DNA of 54,641 bases from positions 1-54,641 of the forward strand of contig JACKBR010000033.1 in assembly GCA_020634495.1 (NCBI GenBank), read 5' to 3'. The stretch comes from Ardenticatenaceae bacterium (lineage in GTDB: Bacteria; Chloroflexota; Anaerolineae; Promineifilales; Promineifilaceae). Positions 8,277-17,178 of this stretch are shown in pieces. The notes beneath the pieces were generated by a model. The model saw only the letters and a program-made list of their open reading frames with translations, was not told the origin of the DNA and ran no database searches. The position numbers were made by a program, and so were the translations under genes. Position 1 is the stretch's first letter. Each line of letters starts with the position of its first letter.

Positions 8277-9872
8277 ATGAAACCTAAAAGAACAACCCAA
8301 ATGGCAATCTTTGGTATTTTGCTTGTTTTCCTGTCGGCGTGCGACTCGTTGGCGACCAACGGTGACGATGGCGTTTTAGAGGCGTCGGGCATTATTGAGG
8401 CGGTGGAAGTGGCGGTGGCTCCAGAGGTGAACGGCCGTATCGCTGAAATATTCGTAGACAAAGGAGATGCGGTGGCTGTGGGCGATCCGCTCTTCCGCAT
8501 TGAGGATGATCTGACAGCCGCCCAACGCCAGCAGGCCGTGGCCGCCCTGGAAACGGCCCAGGCCAACGTGGCGCTGGCTCAGGCCGCAAAAGAAACGGCC
8601 GCTGCTGCTCTAGACCCGGCCCATACGGCCGTCACCGCCGCCCAGGCCAATATTGCAACGGCGCAAACGGCCGTCGCCGCCGCCCAGGCCGATCTGCAAA
8701 TGGCCCAGGCGGGTGTGGCCGGGGCAGAAACCACCTACCAGATGGCCGTAGCTGCGGCCCGCCAGGCAGCGCTGCCCGGTCGAGTGGCGGCCTGGAACCG
8801 GGATCAGCCGGATGAATTTGAGACGCCGCCCTGGTACTTCCAAAGCAGTGAAACGCTAACTGCTGCCGAAGCGGAAATCGCGGCGGCTGAAGCAAATTTG
8901 GCTTCTGAACAGGCCAATTACGCAGCGGTGATGGCCGAATCTCGCTTTGAAGATTTGCTGGCGGCCGAAGCGCGGCTGGCAGAGGCGCAGGCGGCCTTTT
9001 TGGTGGTCGATGAATTGCGCAGCCGGGCCATTGCCCAAAATGATGACGAGCCAATTGATGCTTACGTGCAGGCTTTGTTTGATACGGCCGTTGCCGAACT
9101 AGAAGCGGCGCAGCTCAGTTATAATCAGCTGCTGTCTGACCAGGCCGCGGCAGAAGCGCTGGAAGCCAGAGCGCGTTTGGCCGCTGCCCAGGAACGGTAC
9201 GAGATTGCCCTGGATCGCCACAATGCGCTGTTGGTTGGTGAAGATTCACTGCCGGTGCAGGCGGCTGCGGCGGCGCTGGCGCAGGCAAATGCGGCCGTGA
9301 GCGCCGCCACAGCAGGCGTGGCTTTGGCGGAATCAAACGTCACTCTGGCGGAAATTGGGGTGGCTCAGGCAGAAGCGGCCGTTGGCCAGATACAAGCCGC
9401 AATTGAGCAGGCCGATGTGGGTGTGCGGCAAGCAGAAACGGGGCTGGCCCAGGCCGAGGCAGCGCTGGCGTTGCTTGATCTGCAAATGGAGAAGTTGGTG
9501 GTGGATACGGCCGTTGCCGGAATCGTCCTGACGCGCAATGTTCAGCCAGGCGAGCTGATCCAGCCAGGCATGACCGCGTTAACCATTGGCCAGCTTGATG
9601 CCCTCACCGTCACCGTTTACATTCCCGAAAATCAGTACGGGCAGCTTGACCTTGGTGATGAGGCCACTGTGCTGGTTGATTCTTTTCCAGGTGAGAGATT
9701 TACGGCCGTAGTCACCCACATTGCCGACCAGGCCGAATTCACCCCGCGCAACGTACAGACCAGTGAGGAGCGCCAAACCACCGTTTACGCCGTCGAACTA
9801 GCCGTAACCGGCGCAGGAACCCAGCTAAAGCCAGGTATGCCCGCCGACGTCCGTTTTGCTCTGGGCGGTTAA
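8277..9872 (+). CDS. HlyD-family periplasmic adaptor lipoprotein (YbhG-like)
   Basis: 531 residues. N-terminal lipoprotein signal with lipobox LSAC (Cys22), a biotinyl-lipoyl half-motif (about 40-75), a very long Ala/Gln-rich coiled-coil hairpin (about 80-400, repeated AQANVALAQA-type segments), then the second lipoyl half and beta-barrel (about 410-531, TAVAGIVLTRNVQPGEL). It should bridge the ABC-2 permeases to the cell-surface side. The coiled coil is longer than in most HlyD proteins. Six ACGGCCGT copies fall inside the gene. RBS GAGG at 8269. Confidence 0.9.
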   Translation: MKPKRTTQMAIFGILLVFLSACDSLATNGDDGVLEASGIIEAVEVAVAPEVNGRIAEIFVDKGDAVAVGDPLFRIEDDLTAAQRQQAVAALETAQANVALAQAAKETAAAALDPAHTAVTAAQANIATAQTAVAAAQADLQMAQAGVAGAETTYQMAVAAARQAALPGRVAAWNRDQPDEFETPPWYFQSSETLTAAEAEIAAAEANLASEQANYAAVMAESRFEDLLAAEARLAEAQAAFLVVDELRSRAIAQNDDEPIDAYVQALFDTAVAELEAAQLSYNQLLSDQAAAEALEARARLAAAQERYEIALDRHNALLVGEDSLPVQAAAAALAQANAAVSAATAGVALAESNVTLAEIGVAQAEAAVGQIQAAIEQADVGVRQAETGLAQAEAALALLDLQMEKLVVDTAVAGIVLTRNVQPGELIQPGMTALTIGQLDALTVTVYIPENQYGQLDLGDEATVLVDSFPGERFTAVVTHIADQAEFTPRNVQTSEERQTTVYAVELAVTGAGTQLKPGMPADVRFALGG

Positions 9873-10147
9873 GCCACATACCTTTTTGCAGGCAAATGGT
9901 CACGGGAATGAAATACAATCCGTGTTCATCTGCCTGCACCTTCCCGCAAAAAATTGCTAAAATTGAATAATTGAAAAGCCCTCCCCATCTCCAATGAAAT
10001 ATTGACGAGATACATTTAATTCCCTACAATCTCCCAACTTCATAAAAACGCCTGATAAAGTAAGCAAACGTGGCAGCCAGCTTACAAATTTTTGTGATTA
10101 AGTTGTTCCCATAATATTTTTAAGTCAATTGAAGAAGGAGGAAGGTA
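9873..10147. other. Intergenic region upstream of the nucleoside transporter operon
   Basis: 275 bp without a gene. It holds the promoter described at 10002-10030 and, near 10134-10143, the purine-rich ribosome binding site GAAGGAGGAAGG. I looked for a purine-riboswitch fold and did not see its conserved loops. Confidence 0.6.
10002..10030 (+). promoter_or_regulatory. Promoter of the nucleoside ABC transporter operon
   Basis: TTGACG at 10002-10007, 17-bp spacer, TACAAT at 10025-10030. Same hexamers and spacing as upstream of the TetR gene and the XRE gene. It implies a 5' leader of about 110 nt before the ATG at 10148. Confidence 0.65.
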
Positions 10148-11461
10148 ATGTTCAACATATTCTTGTCGAAGAAGAATAACAGGATTCCCCGTGTGTTTTT
10201 GTTGCTATTGCTCATGGTCGCTGTCGTTTTGGCAACGACCCAGTGTTCGCCAGCCGAGGAAACTGAAGAGCCTGACCAGGCTGGCGAAACTTCGGACACG
10301 GCCGAAACTACTGATGAAGGCGCAGAAACCATCACCCTTGCTATTGAGCATTTTAGCGTGATTGAGGGAACAACCTGGTCTGGTGCCCACGACCGCGCTG
10401 GCGAGCGTTTGGCCGAGAAATACGATAATGTTGAGTATGTGTTCCGTGAAGAAGTTGGCCCCGATGTCGCCGTTCCCTATGCCGAAGAATTAATTGCTGA
10501 TGGCGCGAATATTGTCATTGGCAATGCCGAGTTTATGGGGTTGCCGCTGGAAGAAATCGCCGATAAATATCCTGATGTTTATTTTGGCTCCATTATTGCC
10601 AGTGACTTAACCACAAAGCAAAACTTCATCCGCCTCTTCCCCCGCCAATACCAGGCGCTGTATCTCGAAGGGCTTATTGCTGGCGCTCTGACAGAGACCG
10701 GCAATATTGGCATCGTCTCCGCCTTCCCCTCGGTGCAGGTGATTCGCCGTCAAAATGGCTTTATTCTGGGCGTCCAAGATGCGGCCGAACTGCTGGGTAA
10801 AGATATTAATATTTACGTTAAATACGCTGGTGACTGGTTCCTGCCGCCAGAAGAACGCGGCATTGCCGAAACCTTAATTAGCGAAAATAACGTAGACGTC
10901 ATCACCCAACAGACAGATTCCGGTTCACCGTTGGACGTGGCTCAAGAGCAGGGCATCTGGTTTGTGGGCAAGGACATGGATATTGTCGGTTTTTACGGCT
11001 GGTCAGATACAAACACGGTTGCTGTTTCCTTTGATACCCGCTGGGAAGTTCTGTACGAACAGATGATTAACGATTACATGGCGGGAGAGGAAAATCCAGA
11101 GACGGTTCTGTATTTGGGCATGGATCATTCAATCACCTTAGCTGATGGTTCGGTATTGCCCACAGTCGATATTATGAACGATGGTAAGGTTGGCATTGAC
11201 GCCATCAGCCCGGCGGCCCTGCCCTCGATTCCGCAAGAGATTTTGGATCTGGTTGAGCAGCGCCGCACTGAAATGATCAACGGCGAATGGGATCCCTTCA
11301 CGGCCCATGCGTTCATCAGCAACGGCACGGGGCTGGAGCTGGAAGGCTTGCCCATTCCCGCTGCTGGCGAAGAAGTGAAACCAGCCGGGGAAGAGCCCAC
11401 AGCAGAATGGCTGTTGTCCAAATTCAACTTTGATCTGCAAGGGGTTACCATTTTAGAGTAA
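10148..11461 (+). CDS. BMP-family ABC transporter substrate-binding lipoprotein
   Basis: 437 residues. Signal peptide with lipobox-like ATTQC (Cys about 34), an acidic Glu/Thr-rich linker (about 35-65), then a periplasmic-binding-protein fold of the Bmp/Med family (GNIGIVSAFPSVQVIRRQNGF, VDVITQQTDSGSPLDVAQEQG, GWSDTNTVAVSFDTRW). Family members bind purine nucleosides, and the adjacent ATPase and permeases make this a nucleoside-type importer. Strong RBS AAGGAGGAAGG. No ACGGCCGT copy lies in this gene, which sits in the longest motif-free stretch (9710-12568). Confidence 0.92.
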   Translation: MFNIFLSKKNNRIPRVFLLLLLMVAVVLATTQCSPAEETEEPDQAGETSDTAETTDEGAETITLAIEHFSVIEGTTWSGAHDRAGERLAEKYDNVEYVFREEVGPDVAVPYAEELIADGANIVIGNAEFMGLPLEEIADKYPDVYFGSIIASDLTTKQNFIRLFPRQYQALYLEGLIAGALTETGNIGIVSAFPSVQVIRRQNGFILGVQDAAELLGKDINIYVKYAGDWFLPPEERGIAETLISENNVDVITQQTDSGSPLDVAQEQGIWFVGKDMDIVGFYGWSDTNTVAVSFDTRWEVLYEQMINDYMAGEENPETVLYLGMDHSITLADGSVLPTVDIMNDGKVGIDAISPAALPSIPQEILDLVEQRRTEMINGEWDPFTAHAFISNGTGLELEGLPIPAAGEEVKPAGEEPTAEWLLSKFNFDLQGVTILE

Positions 11462-11526
11462 TGCTTTTTAGGATAGCTTCTGAGGAATAATATTCCGACA
11501 TGAAGCGCTTGTTTTTCCCACAATTA

Positions 11527-11560
11527 GATGAGGCTTCCGAGTGCCGGGAGCCTCATCTTT
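11527..11560 (+). terminator. Hairpin between binding protein and ATPase (attenuator-like)
   Basis: Arms GATGAGGCTTCC and GGGAGCCTCATC (one G-T pair) followed by TTT. Placement right after the highly expressed binding-protein gene and before the ATPase is typical for partial terminators that lower downstream expression. An in-frame ATG at 11528 lies inside the left arm, which is one reason I did not use it as the ATPase start. Confidence 0.65.
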
Positions 11561-11581
11561 GCAAAGATAGAAAGGCTCAAC

Positions 11582-13129
11582 GTGCTACTGCAACATATAA
11601 AACGCGGCGAAACGGTCTTGGAAGCGAAGGGAATTACAAAACGTTTTCCTGGCGTTGTTGCCAATGATCAGATTGATTTTGTTATTAAAGCAGGTGAAAT
11701 CCACGCGATTCTAGGGGAAAATGGGGCGGGGAAATCCACCTTGATGAAGATTCTCTTTGGCCAATACCAACCGGACGAAGGGGAAATTTATCTGGGTGGT
11801 CAGCAGGTAAAATTTAACTCCCCTCTTGATGCCATCGACCGGGGTATCGGCATGGTGCATCAGCATCGCAAGCTGGTTCCGGCGCACACGGTTATTGAAA
11901 ACATCATTTTGGGGCATCCGCGTGCGGGGAAAATCCTCGACTACAAGCGCACCACTCAGGAAATCCATGATCTTTGTGACAAATTTGGTTTTTCGCTTGA
12001 TGTTAAAGCCAAGGTGTGGCAGTTGTCTGAAGGCGAGAAGCAGATTGTGGAAATCCTAAAGGCGCTTTATCGTGGGGCCGAGTTGTTGATTATGGATGAG
12101 CCTACGGCCGCTTTAACCCCCATCGAAACGGAAAAATTACTCTCTTCAATTGAAGCAATGGCCAGGGATAATTTGGCAATTGTGCCTTTTATTACCCATA
12201 AATTGCCGATTGTGCTGCGCATTAGCGACCGGATTACGGTGCTGCGCCGGGGCAAAGTTGTTTCTTGCATTGAAACAGAACAGGCCACGGAAAAGAGCCT
12301 GGCAACAGAGCTGGTTGGCCGAGAGATAATCTTCAATGTTAAACGCAAAAAAGCAGAAGCGGGGGAAACGATTCTAAAGGTTGATGATCTTTCGGCGCAA
12401 AGTGACAAGGGCGTGCGGGCCTTGGATCGGGTGTCGTTTTCTATCCGGGCGGGGGAGATTTTTGGCGTGGCTGGCGTTTCTGGCAATGGGCAGCGTGAAT
12501 TGGTGGAGTGCCTGGCTGGGCTGCGCGAGATTGAGGCGGGCCGAATTGTGCTTGGTGAGAGTGATGTTACGGCCGTTTCTAGCTACACGCGCTGGAAATT
12601 GGGCATGGGCTATATTCCCGCTGACCGCAACCACCTTGGGTCGATTGCTGACTTTTCACTGGTGGAAAATACGGCGATGAATTATTACTTTGACGGAGAT
12701 TTTCAGCACCGAGGCACGCTGGATTACGATAAGATTCGCAGCCTGACGGAAGCGATCATTTCTGAATATGGTGTAAAAACGCCCAATTCTGAAGTGAAGG
12801 CGAAAAATTTGTCTGGGGGTAATTTGCAGAAGTTTATTCTGGCGCGTGTCCTTTCCCGCAGCCCCAGGCTGGTGATTGCCGACCTGCCCACGCAGGGGTT
12901 AGACATTGGGGCCATAGAGTTTGTGCGCAACAAATTGAATGAGGCCAAGTTTAATGATACGGCCGTGCTCCTCATTTCCGAAGACCTGGACGAGATTTTC
13001 TCTTTGAGCGATTGGATTGCCCCCATCTACGAAGGCCAATTCATGGGCATTATCCCCGCCGAAGAAGCCCACCGAGAAAGCGTGGGAGCCATGATGGCTG
13101 GCATCAGCATAAACGAGCGTGCATTATGA
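11582..13129 (+). CDS. Nucleoside-type ABC importer ATPase (two NBDs, RbsA/NupB type)
   Basis: Tandem ATPase of about 515 residues. NBD1 has Walker A GENGAGKSTLMK, signature LSEGEKQIVEI and Walker B LLIMDEPTAALTP. NBD2 has a degenerate Walker A (GVSGNGQRELVE, no Lys), signature LSGGNLQKFI and Walker B LVIADLPTQGLD (Leu replacing the catalytic Glu). This asymmetry is normal in the BmpA/NupABC and RbsA families. I prefer GTG 11582, spaced 6-7 bp from AAAGG, over ATG 11528 in the hairpin. It overlaps the next gene by 4 bp (ATGA). Confidence 0.88.
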   Translation: MLLQHIKRGETVLEAKGITKRFPGVVANDQIDFVIKAGEIHAILGENGAGKSTLMKILFGQYQPDEGEIYLGGQQVKFNSPLDAIDRGIGMVHQHRKLVPAHTVIENIILGHPRAGKILDYKRTTQEIHDLCDKFGFSLDVKAKVWQLSEGEKQIVEILKALYRGAELLIMDEPTAALTPIETEKLLSSIEAMARDNLAIVPFITHKLPIVLRISDRITVLRRGKVVSCIETEQATEKSLATELVGREIIFNVKRKKAEAGETILKVDDLSAQSDKGVRALDRVSFSIRAGEIFGVAGVSGNGQRELVECLAGLREIEAGRIVLGESDVTAVSSYTRWKLGMGYIPADRNHLGSIADFSLVENTAMNYYFDGDFQHRGTLDYDKIRSLTEAIISEYGVKTPNSEVKAKNLSGGNLQKFILARVLSRSPRLVIADLPTQGLDIGAIEFVRNKLNEAKFNDTAVLLISEDLDEIFSLSDWIAPIYEGQFMGIIPAEEAHRESVGAMMAGISINERAL

Positions 13130-14265
13130 AAATGGGCCAATATCAATTTAAATTGGTAAAAAGAAATGTGCTCACCCCCGGCCAGGCCGTTCTCAACGCC
13201 GTGTTGGCGATACTTTTTGCCTTGTTCTTGTTTGGCTTCATCTTTATATTTGCTGGCGAAAATCCCCTAAATGCCTACCAACAAATATTTTCCTACGCCT
13301 TTTTTAATGAATTTGGCCTGCCGCTGACGATAAGCCGCTTCATTTTTCTTCTGCTGTGTACCTACGCCTTTATCATTCCTTTTCGAGCGGGCTTGTGGAA
13401 TATTGGCATGACCGGGCAGCTTTATGTGGGCGCTTTAGCCGCCTACGCCATCTTTTTTGCCTTTGGGGTGAACAAATTTAATACCCCACATCCTTCCGCC
13501 ATCATTTTGCTGCCTCTGGTAATTGTGGGTGCGGCCGTTGGCGGAGCAGCAACTGGCGCGATTGCTGGCTACTTGAAAGGCAAATACGACACCAACGAGA
13601 TCGTGGTGACGATGATGCTGAACTTTATGGCCTATTGGCTCGTCTCTTTCATGATTAAAGATGGTGGCATCTTTATGAACGCTGGCGGGCGTGGGGAAAG
13701 TTTTGAACTGCCAGACGCGCTGCGTGCCCCCATTTTTTTTGATATACCAATCACGATATTTTTTGCTTTAGGCGCAGGCGTTTTTTTGTATTATCTTTTT
13801 GCCAAAATGCGGCTGGGTTTTGAAATTAAAGCGTATGGGCAGAATCCGTCTGCGGCGGCTTATGCTGGTATCAGCCGCTTTCGCGTGCCAATTCTGGTTT
13901 TTGTGTTGGGCGGCGTGCTGGCGGGGTTGGCTGGTTACCACTACTTCGGGGCCGTTCCCGGCGTGTATAAAATTGCCCGCAACTATGCCTTTTTTGGTGA
14001 CATGGCTTTTTATGGCATTATCTGCGGCTTAATTTCCCAAGGGAATCCGCTGGGGGCAATTCCGGTATCGTTTTTATTTGGTGGCTTGTCTGTAGGCGGC
14101 CGTTTTGTGCAGGGGGCTTTGGGCATGAGCTTTGGTTTGGATTATGCGCTGCTAGGCGTTTTGATGATTACGTTGGTTGCGTTTCAGTTTTTCTACCGCT
14201 ACAAAATTGTGGTGGTGAAAACCACCGAAAAAGCAGCAGTCTTGCCCAGCGTTATTGATGGCTAA
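13126..14265 (+). CDS. ABC importer permease 1 (nucleoside type)
   Basis: 379 residues, about nine to ten hydrophobic segments, BPD_transp_2 family (GLWNIGMTGQLYVGALAAY, KYDTNEIVVTMMLNF, GFEIKAYGQNPSAAAYAGI). The start ATG overlaps the ATPase stop as ATGA; the open frame upstream of it is only the ATPase gene in another frame. Forms the membrane pore with the permease at 14359. Confidence 0.92.
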   Translation: MKMGQYQFKLVKRNVLTPGQAVLNAVLAILFALFLFGFIFIFAGENPLNAYQQIFSYAFFNEFGLPLTISRFIFLLLCTYAFIIPFRAGLWNIGMTGQLYVGALAAYAIFFAFGVNKFNTPHPSAIILLPLVIVGAAVGGAATGAIAGYLKGKYDTNEIVVTMMLNFMAYWLVSFMIKDGGIFMNAGGRGESFELPDALRAPIFFDIPITIFFALGAGVFLYYLFAKMRLGFEIKAYGQNPSAAAYAGISRFRVPILVFVLGGVLAGLAGYHYFGAVPGVYKIARNYAFFGDMAFYGIICGLISQGNPLGAIPVSFLFGGLSVGGRFVQGALGMSFGLDYALLGVLMITLVAFQFFYRYKIVVVKTTEKAAVLPSVIDG

Positions 14266-14358
14266 ACGCCACAATGGAAAATTGTAACTCTGAAGCAACG
14301 CCTTGCCGATTTGAACGGGCCAAAGATTGTTGCTTCAGCATGAGTATGGAGAATGCCG

Positions 14359-15234
14359 ATGTGGGAGTTTTGGGTTAGAAGTCTAGATGCCTCTACCATT
14401 TTCTTGATTGCGGGACTGGGTGAGCTTTTTGGCCAGCGTTCGGGCATCCTGAATGTGGGTGTTGAAGGTGTGATGCTGTTTGGCGCTACCCTGGGTTTTA
14501 TCACTGCCCAGACAACTGGCAGTTTTTTGTTGGGATTTCTTGTAGGCATCGCCGTCGGTGGTTTGCTGGGATTTTTACACGGATTTTTCTCAATTACGTT
14601 GGGTGGTGACCAGGTGGTGAGTGGGATGGGCATCTGGATACTGGGCTTTGGTCTAACCACCTACCTGGGTTCTCCATTTACCGGCCCCCTGGGCATGGAT
14701 AGAATTCCCACGATTTTAGGGTTGTCGCCATTTTTTTACATCGGCATTCTTTTAACCGTCCTGATCTGGTTTGTTTTAACGCGAACAAGCCTGGGACTAA
14801 GAATTCGGTCTGTTGGAGAAAACCCCACGGTGGCCGAGGTTTCTGGCATTAGCGTTAGCAAAACCCGGTATCTTTGCACCATTGTTAGTGGTATGCTGAT
14901 GGGTTTTGCGGGAGCCATCTACGCGCTCGATTATAATCCTGTCTGGAGCTACAATTTTCTTCTGGGATGGGGGTTTATTGCCCTGGCGCTGGTTTTCTTT
15001 TCCATGTGGAATCCTTCGATATTGTTGGCGGGGTCGCTGTTGTTTGGCACCATGTGGCAGCTTTCGCTGAGTCCAGAAATGGTTTTGCCAGGTGTCTTAT
15101 CCCGGTATGTTTGGCGTATGATTCCTTTTGGCATTACCCTGGTTGTTTTGCTTTTTATGTCAACAAAGCGATTCAGAACGCGGTGGGGCGCGGCGAAACC
15201 AGAAGCTTTGGGGCAACCTTACTTAAAGGAATAG
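14359..15234 (+). CDS. ABC importer permease 2 (nucleoside type)
   Basis: 291 residues, multi-spanning, with the family landmarks GQRSGILNVGVEGVMLFGA and SLGLRIRSVGENPTVAEVSGI. ATG 14359 is preferred over ATG 14353 because GGAGA ends at 14352, too close to the first ATG. It completes a binding protein-ATPase-permease-permease importer. A terminator hairpin follows. Confidence 0.9.
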   Translation: MWEFWVRSLDASTIFLIAGLGELFGQRSGILNVGVEGVMLFGATLGFITAQTTGSFLLGFLVGIAVGGLLGFLHGFFSITLGGDQVVSGMGIWILGFGLTTYLGSPFTGPLGMDRIPTILGLSPFFYIGILLTVLIWFVLTRTSLGLRIRSVGENPTVAEVSGISVSKTRYLCTIVSGMLMGFAGAIYALDYNPVWSYNFLLGWGFIALALVFFSMWNPSILLAGSLLFGTMWQLSLSPEMVLPGVLSRYVWRMIPFGITLVVLLFMSTKRFRTRWGAAKPEALGQPYLKE

Positions 15235-15261
15235 CTGCCGGTTAATTTGGCATTTTTATTC

Positions 15262-15299
15262 AGGAGAGGGTTGGAAACGGCCGTCTCCTTTATTTTTTA
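15262..15299 (+). terminator. Rho-independent terminator of the importer operon
   Basis: Arms AGGAGA and TCTCCT followed by a T-rich run. The 16-nt loop region reads GGGTTGGAAACGGCCG and contains an ACGGCCGT copy. The hairpin at 29010 has almost the same loop. Confidence 0.75.
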
Positions 15300-15321
15300 T
15301 ACGCGGTTCATGAGGTTTTTT

Positions 15322-16176
15322 ATGTGTTTAAGCGATCAGATTGGGGAAATTTGTGATGGGTTTAACGGCCGTATCGGTCTTGCAGCCTACAATCTACAAA
15401 CAAATGAAACGGTGAGCTACCAGGGCGAAGACGTTTTTCCCACGGCCAGCGTGATCAAGCTGCCCGTGCTGCTGACGCTCATGCAGCAGGTGGAAGATGG
15501 CCAATACAGCCTGGAAAACCCCGTAATGCTGCGCCGCAGTGACCAGATTGGCGGCAGCGGCCTGCTGCAATATCTTTCGCCCGGCCTCACCATGTCTTTA
15601 CGCGATTGGGCGTTTCTCATGATGAACATTAGCGATAATTTGGCCACCAATGTGCTCATTGACCATGTGGGACTGGCCAACGTGCAGCGCTGGCTGCAAG
15701 AAAACGGCTACCCTGAAGTGAGCCTCCAGCGCAAGATCGATTTCAAATTGATAGACAAAGATCAAAATGAGCTGGGCACAGCCACGCCTGCGGCTTTAAC
15801 GCGGATGATAACGGCCGTTTTCCAACAAAAGCACCTGACACCCGCCGCCTGTACCGAGATGCTGCGCATGATGAACAAAGTGGGCTATGACCGCGTGGGG
15901 CGCTATCTGCCCTTTGCCCCCTATGGCAGCGAGGTGCCGGAGGAAGAAAAATTGCAGTTGGCGGGGAAAACGGGTTCATTAAAGGGGATGCGGGCGCAAA
16001 CGGCCGTTGTCTATCGTGGCCAACCAGAAGCCAACAACGGCTTTGCCCTCACCGTCATGAACGTGGGCAATCCAGAGCCAGAGCGCTGGCAGCCAGATGC
16101 CCCTGGCACGCTGGTCATTGGCAGGCTGGCAAAAGTTCTTTTTGAGGCGTGGCTGGGGGATGAAAGCTGTAATTGA
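15322..16176 (+). CDS. Class A beta-lactamase-fold serine hydrolase
   Basis: 284 residues from ATG 15322, which sits 6 bp after GAGG; the frame is open to 15247 but earlier starts lack a ribosome site. The catalytic set is complete: TASVIKLP (SxxK), MNISDNLATN (SDN) and AGKTGSLKG (KTG). There is no signal peptide, so unlike true beta-lactamases it would stay cytoplasmic; a peptidase or esterase role is possible. The TGA stop lies within the first bases of a palindromic repeat. Confidence 0.85.
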   Translation: MCLSDQIGEICDGFNGRIGLAAYNLQTNETVSYQGEDVFPTASVIKLPVLLTLMQQVEDGQYSLENPVMLRRSDQIGGSGLLQYLSPGLTMSLRDWAFLMMNISDNLATNVLIDHVGLANVQRWLQENGYPEVSLQRKIDFKLIDKDQNELGTATPAALTRMITAVFQQKHLTPAACTEMLRMMNKVGYDRVGRYLPFAPYGSEVPEEEKLQLAGKTGSLKGMRAQTAVVYRGQPEANNGFALTVMNVGNPEPERWQPDAPGTLVIGRLAKVLFEAWLGDESCN

Positions 16177-16246
16177 GTAACTAGCTGCAATTCACCAGTT
16201 ACTCAACTACCTGAATTTTCTCTGCGCTCTCCGCGCTCTCTGCGGT
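16171..16246. repeat. TTGAGTAA palindrome plus CTCTGCG repeat between convergent genes
   Basis: Perfect 10-bp inverted repeat TTGAGTAACT / AGTTACTCAA (16173-16206), which supplies the stop codon of the preceding gene, then a CTCTGCGCTCTCCGCG-type repeat (16220-16246). A related palindrome is at 33106-33149. Confidence 0.75.
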
Positions 16247-16265
16247 AAAAATTTTTTTGGAATGC

Positions 16266-16829
16266 TTACTCTTCGGCAAACCAGCCCAGCGCTTCTGCAT
16301 TGCCCAGGAAGCCAGAATCGATTTGCAGGCGGAAGTGGGCGCTGGTGGGGCAACCGCAGGCGGAACAGACGGCCAGGTCGGTCATCTCAGACGCTTCTAC
16401 CGGAATACCAAAGGCGACCATGTCGGCAACGGCCGTTTGCAGGTCTGGCGTTGGCGGCGATTCAGCACATTGTTCCCCCACAGCCTTCAAAATCCAAATG
16501 AGTGTGCCTGAGGCTTCTGGATAGGGATTAATGGCGGGCGGTACTGTTGGAACCGGGTAGCCTTCTGGAAAGGTGGTTGCAGGTGGCTGTGCGGGAGGGG
16601 GATAGCCGGAATCGGTTTCAATTTCTGGGGCTGTTTCTGGTACGATGGGTGGCGGCGTTAGCGTGGCTCTGGGAAACACATCAGGGTCTGCCTGCGGCGC
16701 TTCATTGAGTGCGCCGCCCTCTTCGCTGGATGGGTCCAGGGTGGGCGTTTCTTCATCAACGGTGGCCGTGCTGCAAGAAACGGCCGTTAGCCACAAAGCT
16801 ATTGTTACAAGCCATAAAAATCGTTTCAC
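16266..16829 (-). CDS. Hypothetical lipoprotein, Pro-rich
   Basis: 187 residues. Signal peptide with lipobox AVSC (Cys19), a Pro/Glu/Thr-rich disordered stretch (about 25-105), then a small conserved-looking C-terminal domain (about 105-187) with three cysteines in DLAVCSACGCPTSAHF. I do not recognise a family. The CxxCxC cluster may bind a metal or form disulfides; this is inference. Convergent with the serine hydrolase, divergent from the DsbA-like gene. Confidence 0.75.
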   Translation of the reverse strand: MKRFLWLVTIALWLTAVSCSTATVDEETPTLDPSSEEGGALNEAPQADPDVFPRATLTPPPIVPETAPEIETDSGYPPPAQPPATTFPEGYPVPTVPPAINPYPEASGTLIWILKAVGEQCAESPPTPDLQTAVADMVAFGIPVEASEMTDLAVCSACGCPTSAHFRLQIDSGFLGNAEALGWFAEE

Positions 16830-17178
16830 AATACACTCCTCTCAAAATAAATTAACCGCGGAGAACGCAGAGAAAAGACAAAACCTGCGTCATCTGCGGA
16901 TTTTTATTCATGGTGTTGAGCTTGCGCTCATGAAGTCTCCTGCATAAGCAACCTTTGCTTCATCGCCACTCATTTTAAGCGAATCAACAAAACATCTGGC
17001 GGTTGCTAATTTTTTGATAATAAAGCACTGAGACCAGGTTTCCATTGCTACGAGATTGTAACAAAATGCGCTATCATACGAAAAACGACAAAGTACTGGT
17101 TTTTGTTCCTGCCAGATCGGTTTATAAATGGGTCAGGAGATAGGCAAACCAGGTCATTCATTTGAGGAGAGTAACTTC
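16830..17178. other. Divergent intergenic region
   Basis: 349 bp between the minus-strand lipoprotein and the plus-strand DsbA-like gene. It contains a CCGCGGAG/CTGCGG-type repeat at about 16854-16905. No promoter stands out; GAGGAGAG just before 17179 is the ribosome site of the next gene. Confidence 0.5.

Noticed and set aside
9873..10147. Purine riboswitch upstream of the nucleoside importer
   Set aside because: The conserved three-way junction and loop sequences are not recognisable; a plain promoter and leader explain the region.
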